Notes under the pieces: generated by a model
Told to the model about the DNA's origin: nothing
The model's database searches: none
What the model saw: only the letters and a program-made list of their open reading frames with translations
Part shown: piece after piece, positions 18,585 to 28,003 of the stretch
How the letters are laid out: every line of letters begins with the position of its first letter
Numbering within the stretch: position 1 is the first letter of the stretch
DNA from: Alitabrizicola rongguiensis
GTDB lineage: Bacteria; Pseudomonadota; Alphaproteobacteria; Rhodobacterales; Rhodobacteraceae
DNA: 64,000 nt
Direction: 5' to 3'
Assembly: GCF_021491355.1 (NCBI RefSeq)
Contig: NZ_JAKENF010000001.1
Span: 1-64,000 of the forward strand
Program-made: the position numbers and the translations under genes

Positions 18585-19399
18585 GAGAAACGATCGGGGT
18601 TGGGGCCGCAGCGCTCGCCCATGTCGAGCGTGGCCATTGATGCCATCTCAGCTTCGGTCAGTTCGAAACCGAAGAGATCGAGGTTCTCGGCCAGTCCCGC
18701 CGCGCGGGTCGAGCGCGGGATGACCGAGCAGCCAAGCTGCAGATGCCAGCGGAGGATGACCTGCGCCGGGCTTTTGCCGGTGCGCTGCGCGAGGCCTTGC
18801 ACAACCGGATGGTCGAAACTTCGCCGTTCGCCGAGGGGCGTCCAGCTTTGGGTGACGATGCCCATGCGGGCGTGGGCTGCGCGCAGCGCGGCCTGCTGCA
18901 GGCGGGGATTGAGCTCGATCTGGTTCAGCGCCGGCGTGACGCCGGTTTCGGCGATGAGCCGCTCCAGATGCGGACTGTGGAAGTTCGAGACACCGATGGA
19001 CGTCGCCCGCCCTTCCTCACGCAACCGGATGAGGGCGCGCCATGTGTCTACGAACAAGTTCTTGTCCGGACAGGGCCAGTGGATCAGGTAGAGGTCGACA
19101 CGCTCAAGCCCCAGTCGCTTGAGGCTCGCGTCAAAGGCACGTAGCGCCTTGTCGTAGCCCTGGTCGCTGTTCCAGCACTTCGTCGTCACGAAGATCTCGT
19201 CGCGCGGCACGCCCGAGTTGCGGATGCCCTCGCCCTGCCCTTCCTCGTTGCCATAGATCGCGGCACCGTCGACCAGACGGTAGCCGGCCTGAAGCCCTTC
19301 GCGAGTGACGCGGGCGGTCTGGTCAGCCGGAACCTGCCACAACCCGAAACCAAGCGCAGGGATGGCATGGCCGTCGTTGAAGGGGATCTTCGGGGTCAT
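18581..19399 (-). CDS. Aldo/keto reductase (2,5-diketogluconate reductase-like)
   Basis: A 272-residue AKR5-like NADPH-dependent reductase with the catalytic tetrad Asp44, Tyr49, Lys74 and His107. The LIHWPCP strand, the GVSNF segment and the SVIPRST NADPH-phosphate motif are all present. Family members reduce 2,5-diketo-D-gluconate, methylglyoxal and other carbonyls. The gene lies 78 bp after the FAD oxidase gene and overlaps the VOC gene. A GGAG ribosome site precedes the ATG. As part of an amino-compound operon it could reduce an aldehyde or keto acid product of the oxidase, which is inference. Confidence 0.87.
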   Translation of the reverse strand: MTPKIPFNDGHAIPALGFGLWQVPADQTARVTREGLQAGYRLVDGAAIYGNEEGQGEGIRNSGVPRDEIFVTTKCWNSDQGYDKALRAFDASLKRLGLERVDLYLIHWPCPDKNLFVDTWRALIRLREEGRATSIGVSNFHSPHLERLIAETGVTPALNQIELNPRLQQAALRAAHARMGIVTQSWTPLGERRSFDHPVVQGLAQRTGKSPAQVILRWHLQLGCSVIPRSTRAAGLAENLDLFGFELTEAEMASMATLDMGERCGPNPDRFS

Positions 19400-19477
19400 C
19401 TCTGCGCTCCGGGCAGCCTTGCCACTTGCAGAGGTATCACCGCGTCGGGGCCGCGAAAACCCCGCCGTGCAGGAAGA

Positions 19478-20824
19478 TCAAAGAGCCGGGCCGGGGACGA
19501 TCTTCGATCCGTCCGAGAAGCGGCTGAGGCGGAAGCGCGAGAGGTCATGGCCAACCGTATTCCCCGCCACCAGATCGGCGACGACCCGGCCGATGCCCGG
19601 ACCGATGCCGAAGCCGTGCCCGCTCATCCCCGTGGCGATGGTAAGGCCGGGGATCGCCGCGACCCGGTCGATCACCGGGACGACATCGGGCATCGTGTCG
19701 ATCATGCCCGCCCAAACCGCCTTGAGCTTTGGGCGGCCAAGCGCCGGATAGGCCTTGGCGAAGGCATCCTGGACCCGGCCGATCGTTGCCATATTGGGCT
19801 TGGGGTTCAGTACGCGCATCGCCTCGAAGGGCGAGGGCGCGTCCGCCGACCAGCGGCGCGCGGTGGACCAGGCATCGGGGAAGCCCTTGGGTGCCGAGGG
19901 GCGAAAGGTGGTCGACCGCCAGTCATTCTTCAGAACCGGCAGGTAGAAGCGGAAAGCGCGGAAGGCGTCCGGCCCGATGAAGAAGTCATGTTCGGCCCCC
20001 GGAGCAAGCGTGTAACCGCCATCCATCCGCCGACGGAAAGCGAAGTCGCCGTCGACGGCGGCGCCGGGATAGACTTCGGGCATCGGCTCGGTCGCGGCGA
20101 CCGAGGCGAGAACGGCGAGCTGGGGGAAGGTCACCCCTTCGGCACGCGCGAAAAGCGATGACCATGCACCCCCGGCCAGCACGACCTGATCGCAGGCGAT
20201 GCGGCCCTGTTCGGTGATGACGCCGACGACCTTTCCCCCCGCCCGGTCGAGCGCGCGCACCGCGCAGTTCTCGACCACCGTCACCCCCCGCGCCACGGCA
20301 CCGTTCACCAGCGTCGGTACAGCGACCCAGGGTTCCGCCCGCGCATCCGAGGCGGTGAAGAGCCCGCCGGGCCAGTCGATCGCCGTTCCAGGCAGCAGCG
20401 CGCGGACTTCGGCGGCCGAAAGCTGGCGGGTGTCAAGCCCATGGGCGCGGGCATGGACCATCCACTCTTCGAAACCCGCGATATCCTTTTCCTTGTTCGC
20501 CAGATACAGGACGCCGGTGCGTTGGAAGCCAAGCGCATCGCCGAATTCTTGCGCGAGGTTCTCCCATATGCGCCGCGCCTCCATCATGATCGGCAGTTCG
20601 CCGGGATCGCGGCCTTGCTGGCGGATCCAGCCCCAGTTGCGGCTCGATTGCTCGCCCGCGATCCGACCCTTTTCGCAGAGCGCGACCTTCAGCCCACGCT
20701 CGGCCAGGAACCAGGCCGACATGACGCCAACCACGCCGCCGCCGATAATGACAACATCGCAGACCCTGGGCGGCGGCCCCGGAAACCGGATCGGCGTGGC
20801 TTCGGAGATCGGAAAGGGCATCAT
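19478..20824 (-). CDS. DAO-family FAD-dependent amine/amino-acid oxidoreductase
   Basis: A 448-residue flavoenzyme. The dinucleotide-binding motif VVIIGGGVVGVMSAW (about 24-38) is followed by ALCEKGRIAGEQSSRNWGW, which is typical of D-amino-acid dehydrogenase and opine/glycine oxidase-like proteins. The C-terminal GMSGHGFGIGPGIGRVVADL closes the FAD site. It should oxidise a C-N bond to an imine or keto acid. The ATG overlaps the ArgE-like stop by four bases, so deacylation and oxidation are coupled. With the divergent peptide-type importer this suggests use of an N-acylated amino acid, D-amino acid or opine-like compound. Confidence 0.85.
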   Translation of the reverse strand: MMPFPISEATPIRFPGPPPRVCDVVIIGGGVVGVMSAWFLAERGLKVALCEKGRIAGEQSSRNWGWIRQQGRDPGELPIMMEARRIWENLAQEFGDALGFQRTGVLYLANKEKDIAGFEEWMVHARAHGLDTRQLSAAEVRALLPGTAIDWPGGLFTASDARAEPWVAVPTLVNGAVARGVTVVENCAVRALDRAGGKVVGVITEQGRIACDQVVLAGGAWSSLFARAEGVTFPQLAVLASVAATEPMPEVYPGAAVDGDFAFRRRMDGGYTLAPGAEHDFFIGPDAFRAFRFYLPVLKNDWRSTTFRPSAPKGFPDAWSTARRWSADAPSPFEAMRVLNPKPNMATIGRVQDAFAKAYPALGRPKLKAVWAGMIDTMPDVVPVIDRVAAIPGLTIATGMSGHGFGIGPGIGRVVADLVAGNTVGHDLSRFRLSRFSDGSKIVPGPAL

Positions 20825-21984
20825 GCGGCAAGATCCTTCACCAGCCGCTGCATGAAGGCCCAGCCGGCTTCGAACTCGGAGAGTTCGAGATATTCATCGG
20901 CCTGATGGGCCTGCGCGATGTCGCCAGGCCCGCAGACGACGGCGGAATAGCCCTCGGCCTGGAACTGCCCGGCTTCGGTCCCATAGCTGACGACGCGGGT
21001 CGCGTTGTCGCCGGTCAGTCGGCGGGCCAGCGCCTCGGCCGCGCCGTTTGCCTCCGGACGAAGCGGCGGGATCGAGAAGTACCGGTCGAGCGCGATACCG
21101 GTTTCGGACCTGATCGCCCTGATCCCGGCTTCGACCTCGGCCACCTCGGCCTGGAAGCGGTGTACCCAGTCTTCGATGTCCTCGCCCGGAACGACGCGGA
21201 ATTCGAAGGAGAAGCGGCAATCGCCGGCAGTGATGTTGTGGGCGGTGCCGCCCTCGATCATGCCGACATGGAGCGTCGTGTAGGGTGGGTTGAAGAGCGC
21301 GGCGACCGGCGCCGCCTGCGCGGCCGCGTTGGCTGCGTTCATCCGATTCGCCCAGTCGATGATCGGGGCCGAGGCCATGATCGCGCTGACACCGGTATGG
21401 ATCAGCGAGGAATGAACCTCGTATCCCTTCACATGCACCTTGAAGCCGGTGCCGCCCTTATGACCGGTGACCACTCCCATGCGCGACGGCTCGCCCACGA
21501 TCACCGCCGCGGCCCGCGGCAGCCCGCGCGCCATTTCGGCAATCATCGCTGGTGCCCCGGTGCAGCCCACTTCCTCGTCATAGCTCAGCGCCAATTGCAG
21601 TGGGCGCCGCACACCCTTTTCCAGCGCAAGCGGCAGTGCGGCGACGGCCAGCGCGACGAAACCCTTCATGTCGCAGGTGCCCCGGCCATAGAGCCGGCCA
21701 TCCCGTTCCGTCACCGTCCAGGGGTCACTGGACCAGGCCTGGCCATCCACCGGAACCACGTCGCTATGGCCCGACAGCACCACCCCGCCCTCGATATCGG
21801 GACCGGCATGGGCATAGAGCGCGGCCTTCGTCCGGTCGGCATTCCAGACCCGATGCGCAGGAATGCCGAAGCTGTCGAGATAGGACTCGACCCAGTCGAT
21901 CAGGGGCAGGTTGCTATCGCGGCTGACGCTTGGAAAGGCCACCAGGCGATCCAGAATTTCCCGTGGTGACAGGGGCTTGGGCAT
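20821..21984 (-). CDS. ArgE/DapE-family M20 deacylase (acetylornithine deacetylase-like)
   Basis: A 387-residue M20 metallopeptidase-fold hydrolase. Metal ligands and catalytic residues are visible: His73 and Asp75 in SGHSDVVP, Asp105 in GRGTCDMKG, and the Glu137-Glu138 pair in SYDEEVGC; a later GPGDIAQAHQADEY supplies the last histidine. Its closest well-known relatives remove the acetyl group of N-acetylornithine. Placement ahead of an amino-acid oxidase and opposite a peptide importer suggests a catabolic deacylase instead of arginine synthesis. The start at 21984 has AAGGAG six bases upstream, better than an in-frame alternative at 22032. Confidence 0.85.
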   Translation of the reverse strand: MPKPLSPREILDRLVAFPSVSRDSNLPLIDWVESYLDSFGIPAHRVWNADRTKAALYAHAGPDIEGGVVLSGHSDVVPVDGQAWSSDPWTVTERDGRLYGRGTCDMKGFVALAVAALPLALEKGVRRPLQLALSYDEEVGCTGAPAMIAEMARGLPRAAAVIVGEPSRMGVVTGHKGGTGFKVHVKGYEVHSSLIHTGVSAIMASAPIIDWANRMNAANAAAQAAPVAALFNPPYTTLHVGMIEGGTAHNITAGDCRFSFEFRVVPGEDIEDWVHRFQAEVAEVEAGIRAIRSETGIALDRYFSIPPLRPEANGAAEALARRLTGDNATRVVSYGTEAGQFQAEGYSAVVCGPGDIAQAHQADEYLELSEFEAGWAFMQRLVKDLAA

Positions 21985-22186
21985 TTTGCGCTCCTTTCCG
22001 GGCAGGCTGCGTCGGACAGCCGCAAAGGTCAAGTCCCCGCCCGGTCGCCGGGTGACGCAGGGGCAGGGACAGCCGAATGCGTATTGCGGGCCGCTGGAAT
22101 CTGGCTAACAATCTTGCGCATAACGGACGGGCAACGACCCTTCGCCGACAACAAACGACAAAAAAGACTGTTCTGGGGAGTGATAA
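21985..22186. promoter_or_regulatory. Divergent promoter region between deacylase operon and Dpp/Opp importer operon
   Basis: This 202-bp gap must hold both outward promoters. It is relatively AT-rich near 22100-22185 (CAACAAACGACAAAAAAGACTG close to the dppD-like start). No clear inverted repeat or regulator gene is present, so the controlling factor is probably encoded elsewhere. Confidence 0.4.
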
Positions 22187-23182
22187 ATGCCCGATGGGGC
22201 TGCGCCCGTCCTTGATGTCCGGGACCTGAAGACCGTTTTCCGCACGCGGGGTGGCGAAGTTCATGCCGTCAATTCGGTAAGCTTCGACCTGCGTCCGGGC
22301 GAGCTTCTGGGCGTCGTCGGTGAAAGCGGATCCGGGAAATCCGTGACGATGATGTCGCTGATCGGCCTGCTGCCATCGCCACCGGCCGAGGTTCGCGACG
22401 GCGAGGTGATTCTGCAGGGCCGCGACATCCTGCGCGCGAGCCCGGAGGAACTTCGTACGATCCGCGGCGCCAAGATCGGGTTCATCTTCCAGGACCCGAT
22501 GACCAGTCTCAACCCGGTCTTCACTGTCGGCAACCAGATCATGGAGCCGCTTCGCGTCCATCTCGGCATGACCAAGGCCCAGGCTGAGGTTCGGGCGGCC
22601 GAGCTTCTGGATCTGGTCGGCATCCCCGATGCGAAGCGGCGGCTGAAGGACTATCCCCACCAGTTTTCCGGCGGGATGCGCCAGCGCGTGATGATTGCCA
22701 TCGCGCTCGCCTGTGACCCTGCTGTGCTGATCGCGGACGAGCCCACGACCGCGCTAGACGTGACGATCCAGGCGCAGATCCTCGAACTGGTGAAGGAGTT
22801 GCGCAAGAAGCTGGGCATGGCGATCGTCTGGATCACCCATGACCTGGGCGTAATTGCCGGTATCGCTGATCGCGTGATGGTGATGTACGGTGGGCAGGTC
22901 GTCGAGCAGGCGACGGTGAAAGAGCTTTTCGGCAATCCCCGCCACCCCTATACCCGCGCCCTTCTCAAGACCGTGCCATCGCTTTCAGGTGGCCGCGCGA
23001 GCAGGCTTCAGGTGATCGAGGGGCAGCCCCCCATCCTGACCTCTGATCCTACCGCCTGCCCGTTCCGGATGCGCTGCGCCTACGCCTTTGACCGCTGCGC
23101 CCGTGAAAATCCGCGCCGCCGCCCGGTCGGCCCGGGCCACGACGTTGCCTGCCACTGGGACCCGGAGCCTGCCCATGCTTGA
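22187..23182 (+). CDS. Peptide ABC transporter ATPase, OppD/DppD type
   Basis: A 331-residue ATPase with Walker [11 protein letters not shown], signature [12 protein letters not shown], Walker [13 protein letters not shown] and the family C-terminal region containing the cysteine-rich [14 protein letters not shown] segment, which can hold an Fe-S cluster in relatives. It pairs with the next ATPase to power a dipeptide/oligopeptide-type importer. The gene order here is ATPase, ATPase, binding protein, permease, permease. It overlaps the next gene by eight bases. The unit is divergent from a deacylase-oxidase operon, suggesting that the imported compound is that operon's substrate. Confidence 0.9.
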   Translation: MPDGAAPVLDVRDLKTVFRTRGGEVHAVNSVSFDLRPGELLGVVGESGSGKSVTMMSLIGLLPSPPAEVRDGEVILQGRDILRASPEELRTIRGAKIGFIFQDPMTSLNPVFTVGNQIMEPLRVHLGMTKAQAEVRAAELLDLVGIPDAKRRLKDYPHQFSGGMRQRVMIAIALACDPAVLIADEPTTALDVTIQAQILELVKELRKKLGMAIVWITHDLGVIAGIADRVMVMYGGQVVEQATVKELFGNPRHPYTRALLKTVPSLSGGRASRLQVIEGQPPILTSDPTACPFRMRCAYAFDRCARENPRRRPVGPGHDVACHWDPEPAHA

Positions 23183-24251
23183 CGCTGCGACGCCCGGCAC
23201 TGACAAGCCCCGCAAGCTGGTCGAGATCACCGACCTGAAGATGCATTTCCCAATCCGCTCCGGTCTGCTGCGCCGCCATACCGGTGACATCAAGGCTGTG
23301 GATGGAGTGACCTTCGACATCTACGAGGGCGAGACCCTTGGCCTTGTGGGCGAATCCGGCTGCGGAAAATCGACCTGCGGCCGGGCGATCCTGCGGCTTT
23401 ACGAGGTCACGGGCGGGTCGGTCGTTATCGAAGGCCGCGACATCGCGGCGCTCGGTCCGGAAGAGTTGCGCAAGACACGGCCGACAATGCAGATGGTCTT
23501 CCAGGACCCGCAGGCGAGCCTCAATCCACGCATGACGGTGGCCGACATCATCGGCGAGCCGCTGAACGAGCATACGACCCTGTCGAGCAAGGAAAAGCTG
23601 GCCAGGATCTACGAGCTGATGGATCAGGTCGGCCTCAACCGGGCCTTTGCCAATCGCTACCCACACGAATTCTCGGGCGGCCAGCGGCAGCGGATCGGCA
23701 TTGCCCGGGCCCTGGCGCTGAACCCCAAGTTCATCGTCTGCGACGAACCGATCGCGGCGCTCGACGTGTCGATCCAGGCGCAGGTCGTGAACCTGCTCGA
23801 GGATCTGCAGGACAAGCTGGGCCTGACCTACCTGTTTATCAGCCACGACCTGTCGATGGTCCGGCATATCGCCGACCGGGTGGCGGTCATGTATCTGGGC
23901 CGGATCGTCGAACTCAGCCCGCGCGACGACCTTTATGAGGATCCGCTGCACCCCTATGCCAAGGCGCTGCTCTCGGCTGTGCCCGAGCCGGACCCGGCGC
24001 ATGAGGCCGTCCGGCAGCGCATCATCCTGCAGGGCGATGTGCCCTCGCCTGCCAATCCGCCGAAGGGCTGCAACTTCTGCACCCGCTGCCCCGAGGTCCA
24101 GCCCCTCTGCCATCAGCAGGATCCAGATCTGATCGAAGTGCGCCCGGGCCGCTACGTGGCCTGCCATTTCGTCAAACCCGAAAAACCGACCGCCGGATCC
24201 ACCGGCGGCATCGAGGCAAAAGAGCGAAACCAACAAGGAGAGAGACGATGA
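23175..24251 (+). CDS. Peptide ABC transporter ATPase, OppF/DppF type
   Basis: A 358-residue ATPase with Walker [10 protein letters not shown], signature [15 protein letters not shown] and Walker [14 protein letters not shown], followed by the oligopeptide-transporter C-terminal extension with [14 protein letters not shown]. It is the partner of the preceding OppD-like protein. The start at 23175 lies within the last eight bases of the previous gene and is preferred over an in-frame start at 23088, which would lie 95 bases inside it. Its stop overlaps the binding-protein start by four bases. Confidence 0.9.
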   Translation: MLDAATPGTDKPRKLVEITDLKMHFPIRSGLLRRHTGDIKAVDGVTFDIYEGETLGLVGESGCGKSTCGRAILRLYEVTGGSVVIEGRDIAALGPEELRKTRPTMQMVFQDPQASLNPRMTVADIIGEPLNEHTTLSSKEKLARIYELMDQVGLNRAFANRYPHEFSGGQRQRIGIARALALNPKFIVCDEPIAALDVSIQAQVVNLLEDLQDKLGLTYLFISHDLSMVRHIADRVAVMYLGRIVELSPRDDLYEDPLHPYAKALLSAVPEPDPAHEAVRQRIILQGDVPSPANPPKGCNFCTRCPEVQPLCHQQDPDLIEVRPGRYVACHFVKPEKPTAGSTGGIEAKERNQQGERR

Positions 24252-25948
24252 TTTTGAGATCCGCCCTTCTGGGCGCTGCTGCGGTATCGGCGCTGGCCTC
24301 GGCGGCCTTCGCCGAGCGTGGCGCAGATGGCAACGTGAATGTCCTGTATTGGCAGGCGCCGTCGATCCTGAACCCCTACCTGTCCTCGGGCACCAAGGAC
24401 GTCGAAGCGTCCTCGCTGATCCTCGAAGGCATGGCCGGCTTCAACGAGAAGGGTGAAGTCATTCCCCGCCTCGCCGAGTCGATCCCGACCGTCGAGAATG
24501 GCGGCGTTTCGGCCGACCTGACCCAGATCACCTGGAAGCTGAAGCCGGGCCTGCTGTGGTCCGACGGCACTCCGGTCACCTCGGCCGACGCCAAGTTCAC
24601 CTACGAATACTGCACCGCCCCCGATGGCGGCTGCGCTCAGGCTGCACGTTATGAAGGCATCAAGTCGATCGAGACGCCGGATGCGCAGACCGTCGTCATC
24701 ACCTTCGAAGCGCCGAAGCCGAACCCCTATCAGGCCTTTGTCGGCGGCACCTCGCCGATCCTGCAGGCGGCCCAGTTCAAGGACTGCATGGGCGCCAAGG
24801 CTCCGGAATGCACCAAGCAGAACTTCGGCCCGATCGGCACCGGCCCCTTCATGGTCACCGATTTCAAGGTGAACGACGTCGTCACCCTCGCCGCCAACCC
24901 CAACTATCGCGACCCGGCCAAGCCGGCCTTCGCCACGATGACGCTGAAAGGCGGCGGCGACGCGCAGGCTGCGGCCCGAGCCGTGATGGAAACCGGCGAG
25001 TTCGACTACGCCTGGAACACCCAGATCAACCCGGAAATGCAGACGCAGATGGCGGCTGGCGGCAAGGGCGTGTTCGTGAACGGCTTCGGCACGCTGGTCG
25101 AGCGGATCGAAATGAACATGACCGATCCGGACCCGGCGTTGCCCGAGGGCGAGCGTTCGACCACCAAGCATCCGCACCCGATCCTGTCGGATGCCAAGGT
25201 GCGCCAGGCCCTGTCGATGGCCATCGACCGTCAGACCCTTGTCGATGTCGGCTACGGCACCGCTGGTCGCCCGACCTGCAACCTCGTCCCGGCGCCTGAG
25301 CTTTATGCTTCGGACAATACCGGCTGCCTGACGCAGGACATGGAAGGCGCCAAGAAGCTGCTCGACGAAGCCGGCTGGAAAGTGGGCGCCGACGGTATCC
25401 GCGAGAAGGACGGCAAGAAGCTGAAGCTGCTGTACCAGACCTCGGTCAACCCGGTTCGCCAGGACTTCCAGGCGCTGGTCAAGGGCTGGTGGAACGAGCT
25501 TGGCGTCGAGGTCGAGCTGAAGCAGGTCGACGCTTCGGTGTTCTTCGGCGGTGACCCGGGTTCGCCCGACACCTTCCAGAAGTTCTATGCCGACGTCGAG
25601 ATGTACGCCAACAACTTCGACGGCACAGACCCCGAGCCCTATCTGGCGCAGTATCTCTGCGACAAGATCCCGGGCCCGGAAAACCAGTGGCAAGGTGAGA
25701 ACATCAACCGTTTCTGCGATCCGGCCTATGACGCGCTGGTCAAGGAAATGGCGGCGACCGCCGATCTCGCCAAGCGCGGCGAACTGGCCAAGAAGATGAA
25801 CGACATGCTGACCAAGGACAGCTTCACCGTCGTCGCCCTGGTCGACCGTGGTCGTCTGTCGGCCGCCTCCAACACTCTTGGCGGCGTCGTGCTGAACACC
25901 TGGGATACCGAGCTCTGGAACGCCCAGGACTGGTATCGCGTGAAGTGA
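24248..25948 (+). CDS. Extracellular peptide/substrate-binding protein, family 5
   Basis: A 566-residue SBP_bac_5 protein. A Sec signal peptide ends at about residue 22 (ASAAFA). The mature part shows [16 protein letters not shown], the [20 protein letters not shown]-like family signature near residue 100, and [14 protein letters not shown] near 320. Such proteins deliver dipeptides, oligopeptides, opines or glutathione to their permeases. The ATG overlaps the OppF-like stop (ATGA), and an AAGGAGAGAG ribosome site is strong, consistent with the high expression expected of a binding protein. A composite hairpin follows before the permease genes. Confidence 0.9.
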   Translation: MILRSALLGAAAVSALASAAFAERGADGNVNVLYWQAPSILNPYLSSGTKDVEASSLILEGMAGFNEKGEVIPRLAESIPTVENGGVSADLTQITWKLKPGLLWSDGTPVTSADAKFTYEYCTAPDGGCAQAARYEGIKSIETPDAQTVVITFEAPKPNPYQAFVGGTSPILQAAQFKDCMGAKAPECTKQNFGPIGTGPFMVTDFKVNDVVTLAANPNYRDPAKPAFATMTLKGGGDAQAAARAVMETGEFDYAWNTQINPEMQTQMAAGGKGVFVNGFGTLVERIEMNMTDPDPALPEGERSTTKHPHPILSDAKVRQALSMAIDRQTLVDVGYGTAGRPTCNLVPAPELYASDNTGCLTQDMEGAKKLLDEAGWKVGADGIREKDGKKLKLLYQTSVNPVRQDFQALVKGWWNELGVEVELKQVDASVFFGGDPGSPDTFQKFYADVEMYANNFDGTDPEPYLAQYLCDKIPGPENQWQGENINRFCDPAYDALVKEMAATADLAKRGELAKKMNDMLTKDSFTVVALVDRGRLSAASNTLGGVVLNTWDTELWNAQDWYRVK

Positions 25949-25960
25949 TCTGACAACGGG

Positions 25961-26001
25961 GCGGGGCCGGAATTTTCGCGAGAAAATTCGTCAGGCCCCG
26001 C
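25961..26001 (+). terminator. Composite intercistronic hairpin after the peptide-binding protein gene
   Basis: Outer arms GCGGGGCC (25961-25968) and GGCCCCGC (25994-26001) enclose an inner perfect stem GAATTTTC-GCGA-GAAAATTC (25970-25989). A pyrimidine-rich CTCTTTCCCTTTCCC follows. It lies between the binding protein and permease genes, so it is probably a partial terminator or mRNA stabiliser that lowers permease expression. Confidence 0.65.
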
Positions 26002-26045
26002 TCTTTCCCTTTCCCAGCTGACCGATCCGCCGAGGCGCCAGGCCC

Positions 26046-27053
26046 ATGCTTACCTACACGATCCGTCGATTGCTTCTCGCAATCCCGACGCTTCTGCTGA
26101 TCAGTCTCGTGATCTTCCTTCTGGTCGATCTCGCCCCGGGCAGTCCCATGTCCGAGATTCCGCTGACGGTCCCGCCCGAAGTACGCCTGAAGATGATCCA
26201 GGCCATGGGCGCGGATCAGCCGGTCTTTGTCCGCTACCTGCTCTGGCTGAAGCAGTTCTTCATAGTCGAGCCGTCCTACATCATCGACGGCTGGTTCGGG
26301 ACCAATCTGGGCGGGGATCAGCAGCGCATCCTGTCCTGGCAGTCGCGCGCGCCGGTCTTCGATGTGATCGGCCAGCGCCTGCCACAGACTCTCACCGTGG
26401 TCGGGACCGCCTACCTGGTCGGCATCCTGATCGCCCTGCCGATCGGCATCTATTCCGCCTACCGCCAGTACAGCTGGTTCGACCAGCTTGGCACCTTCTT
26501 CGCCATGGTCGGATATTCGGTTCCGACCTTCTTCACCGGCGTTCTGTTCATCGTCATCTTCTCAGTGAACCTGCACTGGTTTCCCTCGATCTATGACACC
26601 ACACTGAAAGTCACCGACTGGGCAAGCTTCTGGAAGCAGGTCCACCAGATGGCCCTGCCGGTCATGGTGCTGGCGCTGTTCAACGCAGCCGAGATCAGCC
26701 GCTACACCCGCTCGTCGATGCTCGAGAACCTCGGGCAGGACTATGCCCGCACGGCGCGCGCGAAGGGGATGAGCGAGCGGACGGTCGTGCTGAAGCACGT
26801 CCTGCGCAACTCGATGATCCCAGTCGTCACCATCATCGCGCTTGGCATGCCGGCCGTGTTCGGCGGCGCCATCATCACCGAGCAGGTCTTCAAGGTGAAC
26901 GGCATCGGCGCCGCGCTGATCGGAGCGATCCATGCCAACGACCTGCCGATGGTGCAGACCCTGACCTTCATCTTCGCCGTGCTGATCGTGCTGTTCAACC
27001 TGATCGCCGACATCCTTTACGGCATTCTCGATCCGAGGATCCGCTATGACTGA
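26046..27053 (+). CDS. Peptide ABC transporter permease, OppB/DppB type
   Basis: A 335-residue inner-membrane protein. It starts with the family-typical MLTYTIRRLLLAIPTLLLIS and has about six transmembrane helices. The ATPase-coupling EAA-type loop is seen as YARTARAKGMSERTVVLKHVLRN at about residues 235-257, and it ends with the usual YGILDPRIRYD. It lies 97 bp after the binding-protein gene, separated by a hairpin, and overlaps the next permease gene by eight bases. Confidence 0.92.
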   Translation: MLTYTIRRLLLAIPTLLLISLVIFLLVDLAPGSPMSEIPLTVPPEVRLKMIQAMGADQPVFVRYLLWLKQFFIVEPSYIIDGWFGTNLGGDQQRILSWQSRAPVFDVIGQRLPQTLTVVGTAYLVGILIALPIGIYSAYRQYSWFDQLGTFFAMVGYSVPTFFTGVLFIVIFSVNLHWFPSIYDTTLKVTDWASFWKQVHQMALPVMVLALFNAAEISRYTRSSMLENLGQDYARTARAKGMSERTVVLKHVLRNSMIPVVTIIALGMPAVFGGAIITEQVFKVNGIGAALIGAIHANDLPMVQTLTFIFAVLIVLFNLIADILYGILDPRIRYD

Positions 27054-27966
27054 CGCCGCCACGATCCAGCCGCCTCGCAGCCAGTGGGCCGATGTGTGGA
27101 GCCAGTTCCGCAGCCACAAGGGCGCGATGCTGGGCCTGTTCGTACTGTCCCTTCTCGTGGCCTTCGTCTTCATCGGGCCGCTGATCTGGCGGGTCGATCC
27201 TACCTATGTGAACCCTGACGCCGCCAAGATGATCATGTCGCGCAACAAGCCGCCGACGCTGGACCATCCCCTTGGCACCGATCAACTGGGGCGCGACATG
27301 CTGGCCCGGATGATGTCGGGCGGGCGGGTCTCGCTCGCGGTCGGCACGGTGGCCATGGTGCTGTCCATGGTGATCGGCAGCTTCGTCGGTCTGATGGCGG
27401 GCTTCTATCGCCGTCTGGACGGGCCGCTCATGCGCCTGACCGACATGTTCCTGGCACTGCCGCTCCTGCCGCTTCTCCTCGTGCTGATGATGCTGTTCCG
27501 CGATGCGCTGGCCAGCAGCCTTGGCCCCGAGGCGGGGACCTTCCTGCTGATCGTCATGGCGATCGGCGTCACCTCATGGATGCATGCCGCACGGATCGTC
27601 CGGGGCCAGGTTCTGGCGATCAAGGAACGGGAGTTCGTGCTGGCCGCCCGATCGATCGGCGTGCCGTCACGGCGGATCATCCTGCGCCACATCATGCCGA
27701 ACGTCATCTCCTCGGTCATGGTGGCCGCCACGCTTGGCATCGCCGGCGCGATCATCACCGAATCCGTGCTGTCCTTTCTCGGGCTCGGCTTCCCGCCGGA
27801 TTTCCCGACCTGGGGACGGCTGCTCTATGATGGCGTGGAATACATGCAGCTCTACCCCTCGCGCGTCGTTTTCCCGGGCCTCGCCATCTCGCTGACCGTG
27901 CTGTCGGTGAACTACATCGGCGACGGCCTGCGCGACGCGCTCGATCCCCGCATCCGGGGCCGCTGA
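27046..27966 (+). CDS. Peptide ABC transporter permease, OppC/DppC type
   Basis: A 306-residue inner-membrane protein with an N-terminal cytoplasmic segment, the family motif HPLGTDQLGRDMLARMMSGGRVSL and the EAA loop FVLAARSIGVPSRRIILRHIMPN. The C-terminus GDGLRDALDPRIRGR is characteristic of DppC/OppC. It completes the importer encoded from 22187. It is followed at once by a strong bidirectional terminator shared with the convergent DUF3422 gene. Confidence 0.92.
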   Translation: MTDAATIQPPRSQWADVWSQFRSHKGAMLGLFVLSLLVAFVFIGPLIWRVDPTYVNPDAAKMIMSRNKPPTLDHPLGTDQLGRDMLARMMSGGRVSLAVGTVAMVLSMVIGSFVGLMAGFYRRLDGPLMRLTDMFLALPLLPLLLVLMMLFRDALASSLGPEAGTFLLIVMAIGVTSWMHAARIVRGQVLAIKEREFVLAARSIGVPSRRIILRHIMPNVISSVMVAATLGIAGAIITESVLSFLGLGFPPDFPTWGRLLYDGVEYMQLYPSRVVFPGLAISLTVLSVNYIGDGLRDALDPRIRGR

Positions 27967-27971
27967 CGCCT

Positions 27972-28003
27972 CTGACCGCGCATCGGAACGGATGCGCGGT
28001 CAG
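27972..28003. terminator. Bidirectional terminator between importer operon and DUF3422 gene
   Basis: A perfect 13-bp stem, CTGACCGCGCATC and GATGCGCGGTCAG, with a GGAACG loop starts 5 bp after the permease stop. Its right arm includes the TGA stop of the convergent DUF3422 gene. On the plus strand a TCGATCTTCTTG stretch follows. Confidence 0.75.

Noticed and set aside
24152-25693. 513-codon minus-strand frame opposite the peptide-binding protein gene
   Set aside because: Antisense to a well-supported binding-protein gene and rich in Arg, Gly and Val repeats without family resemblance.
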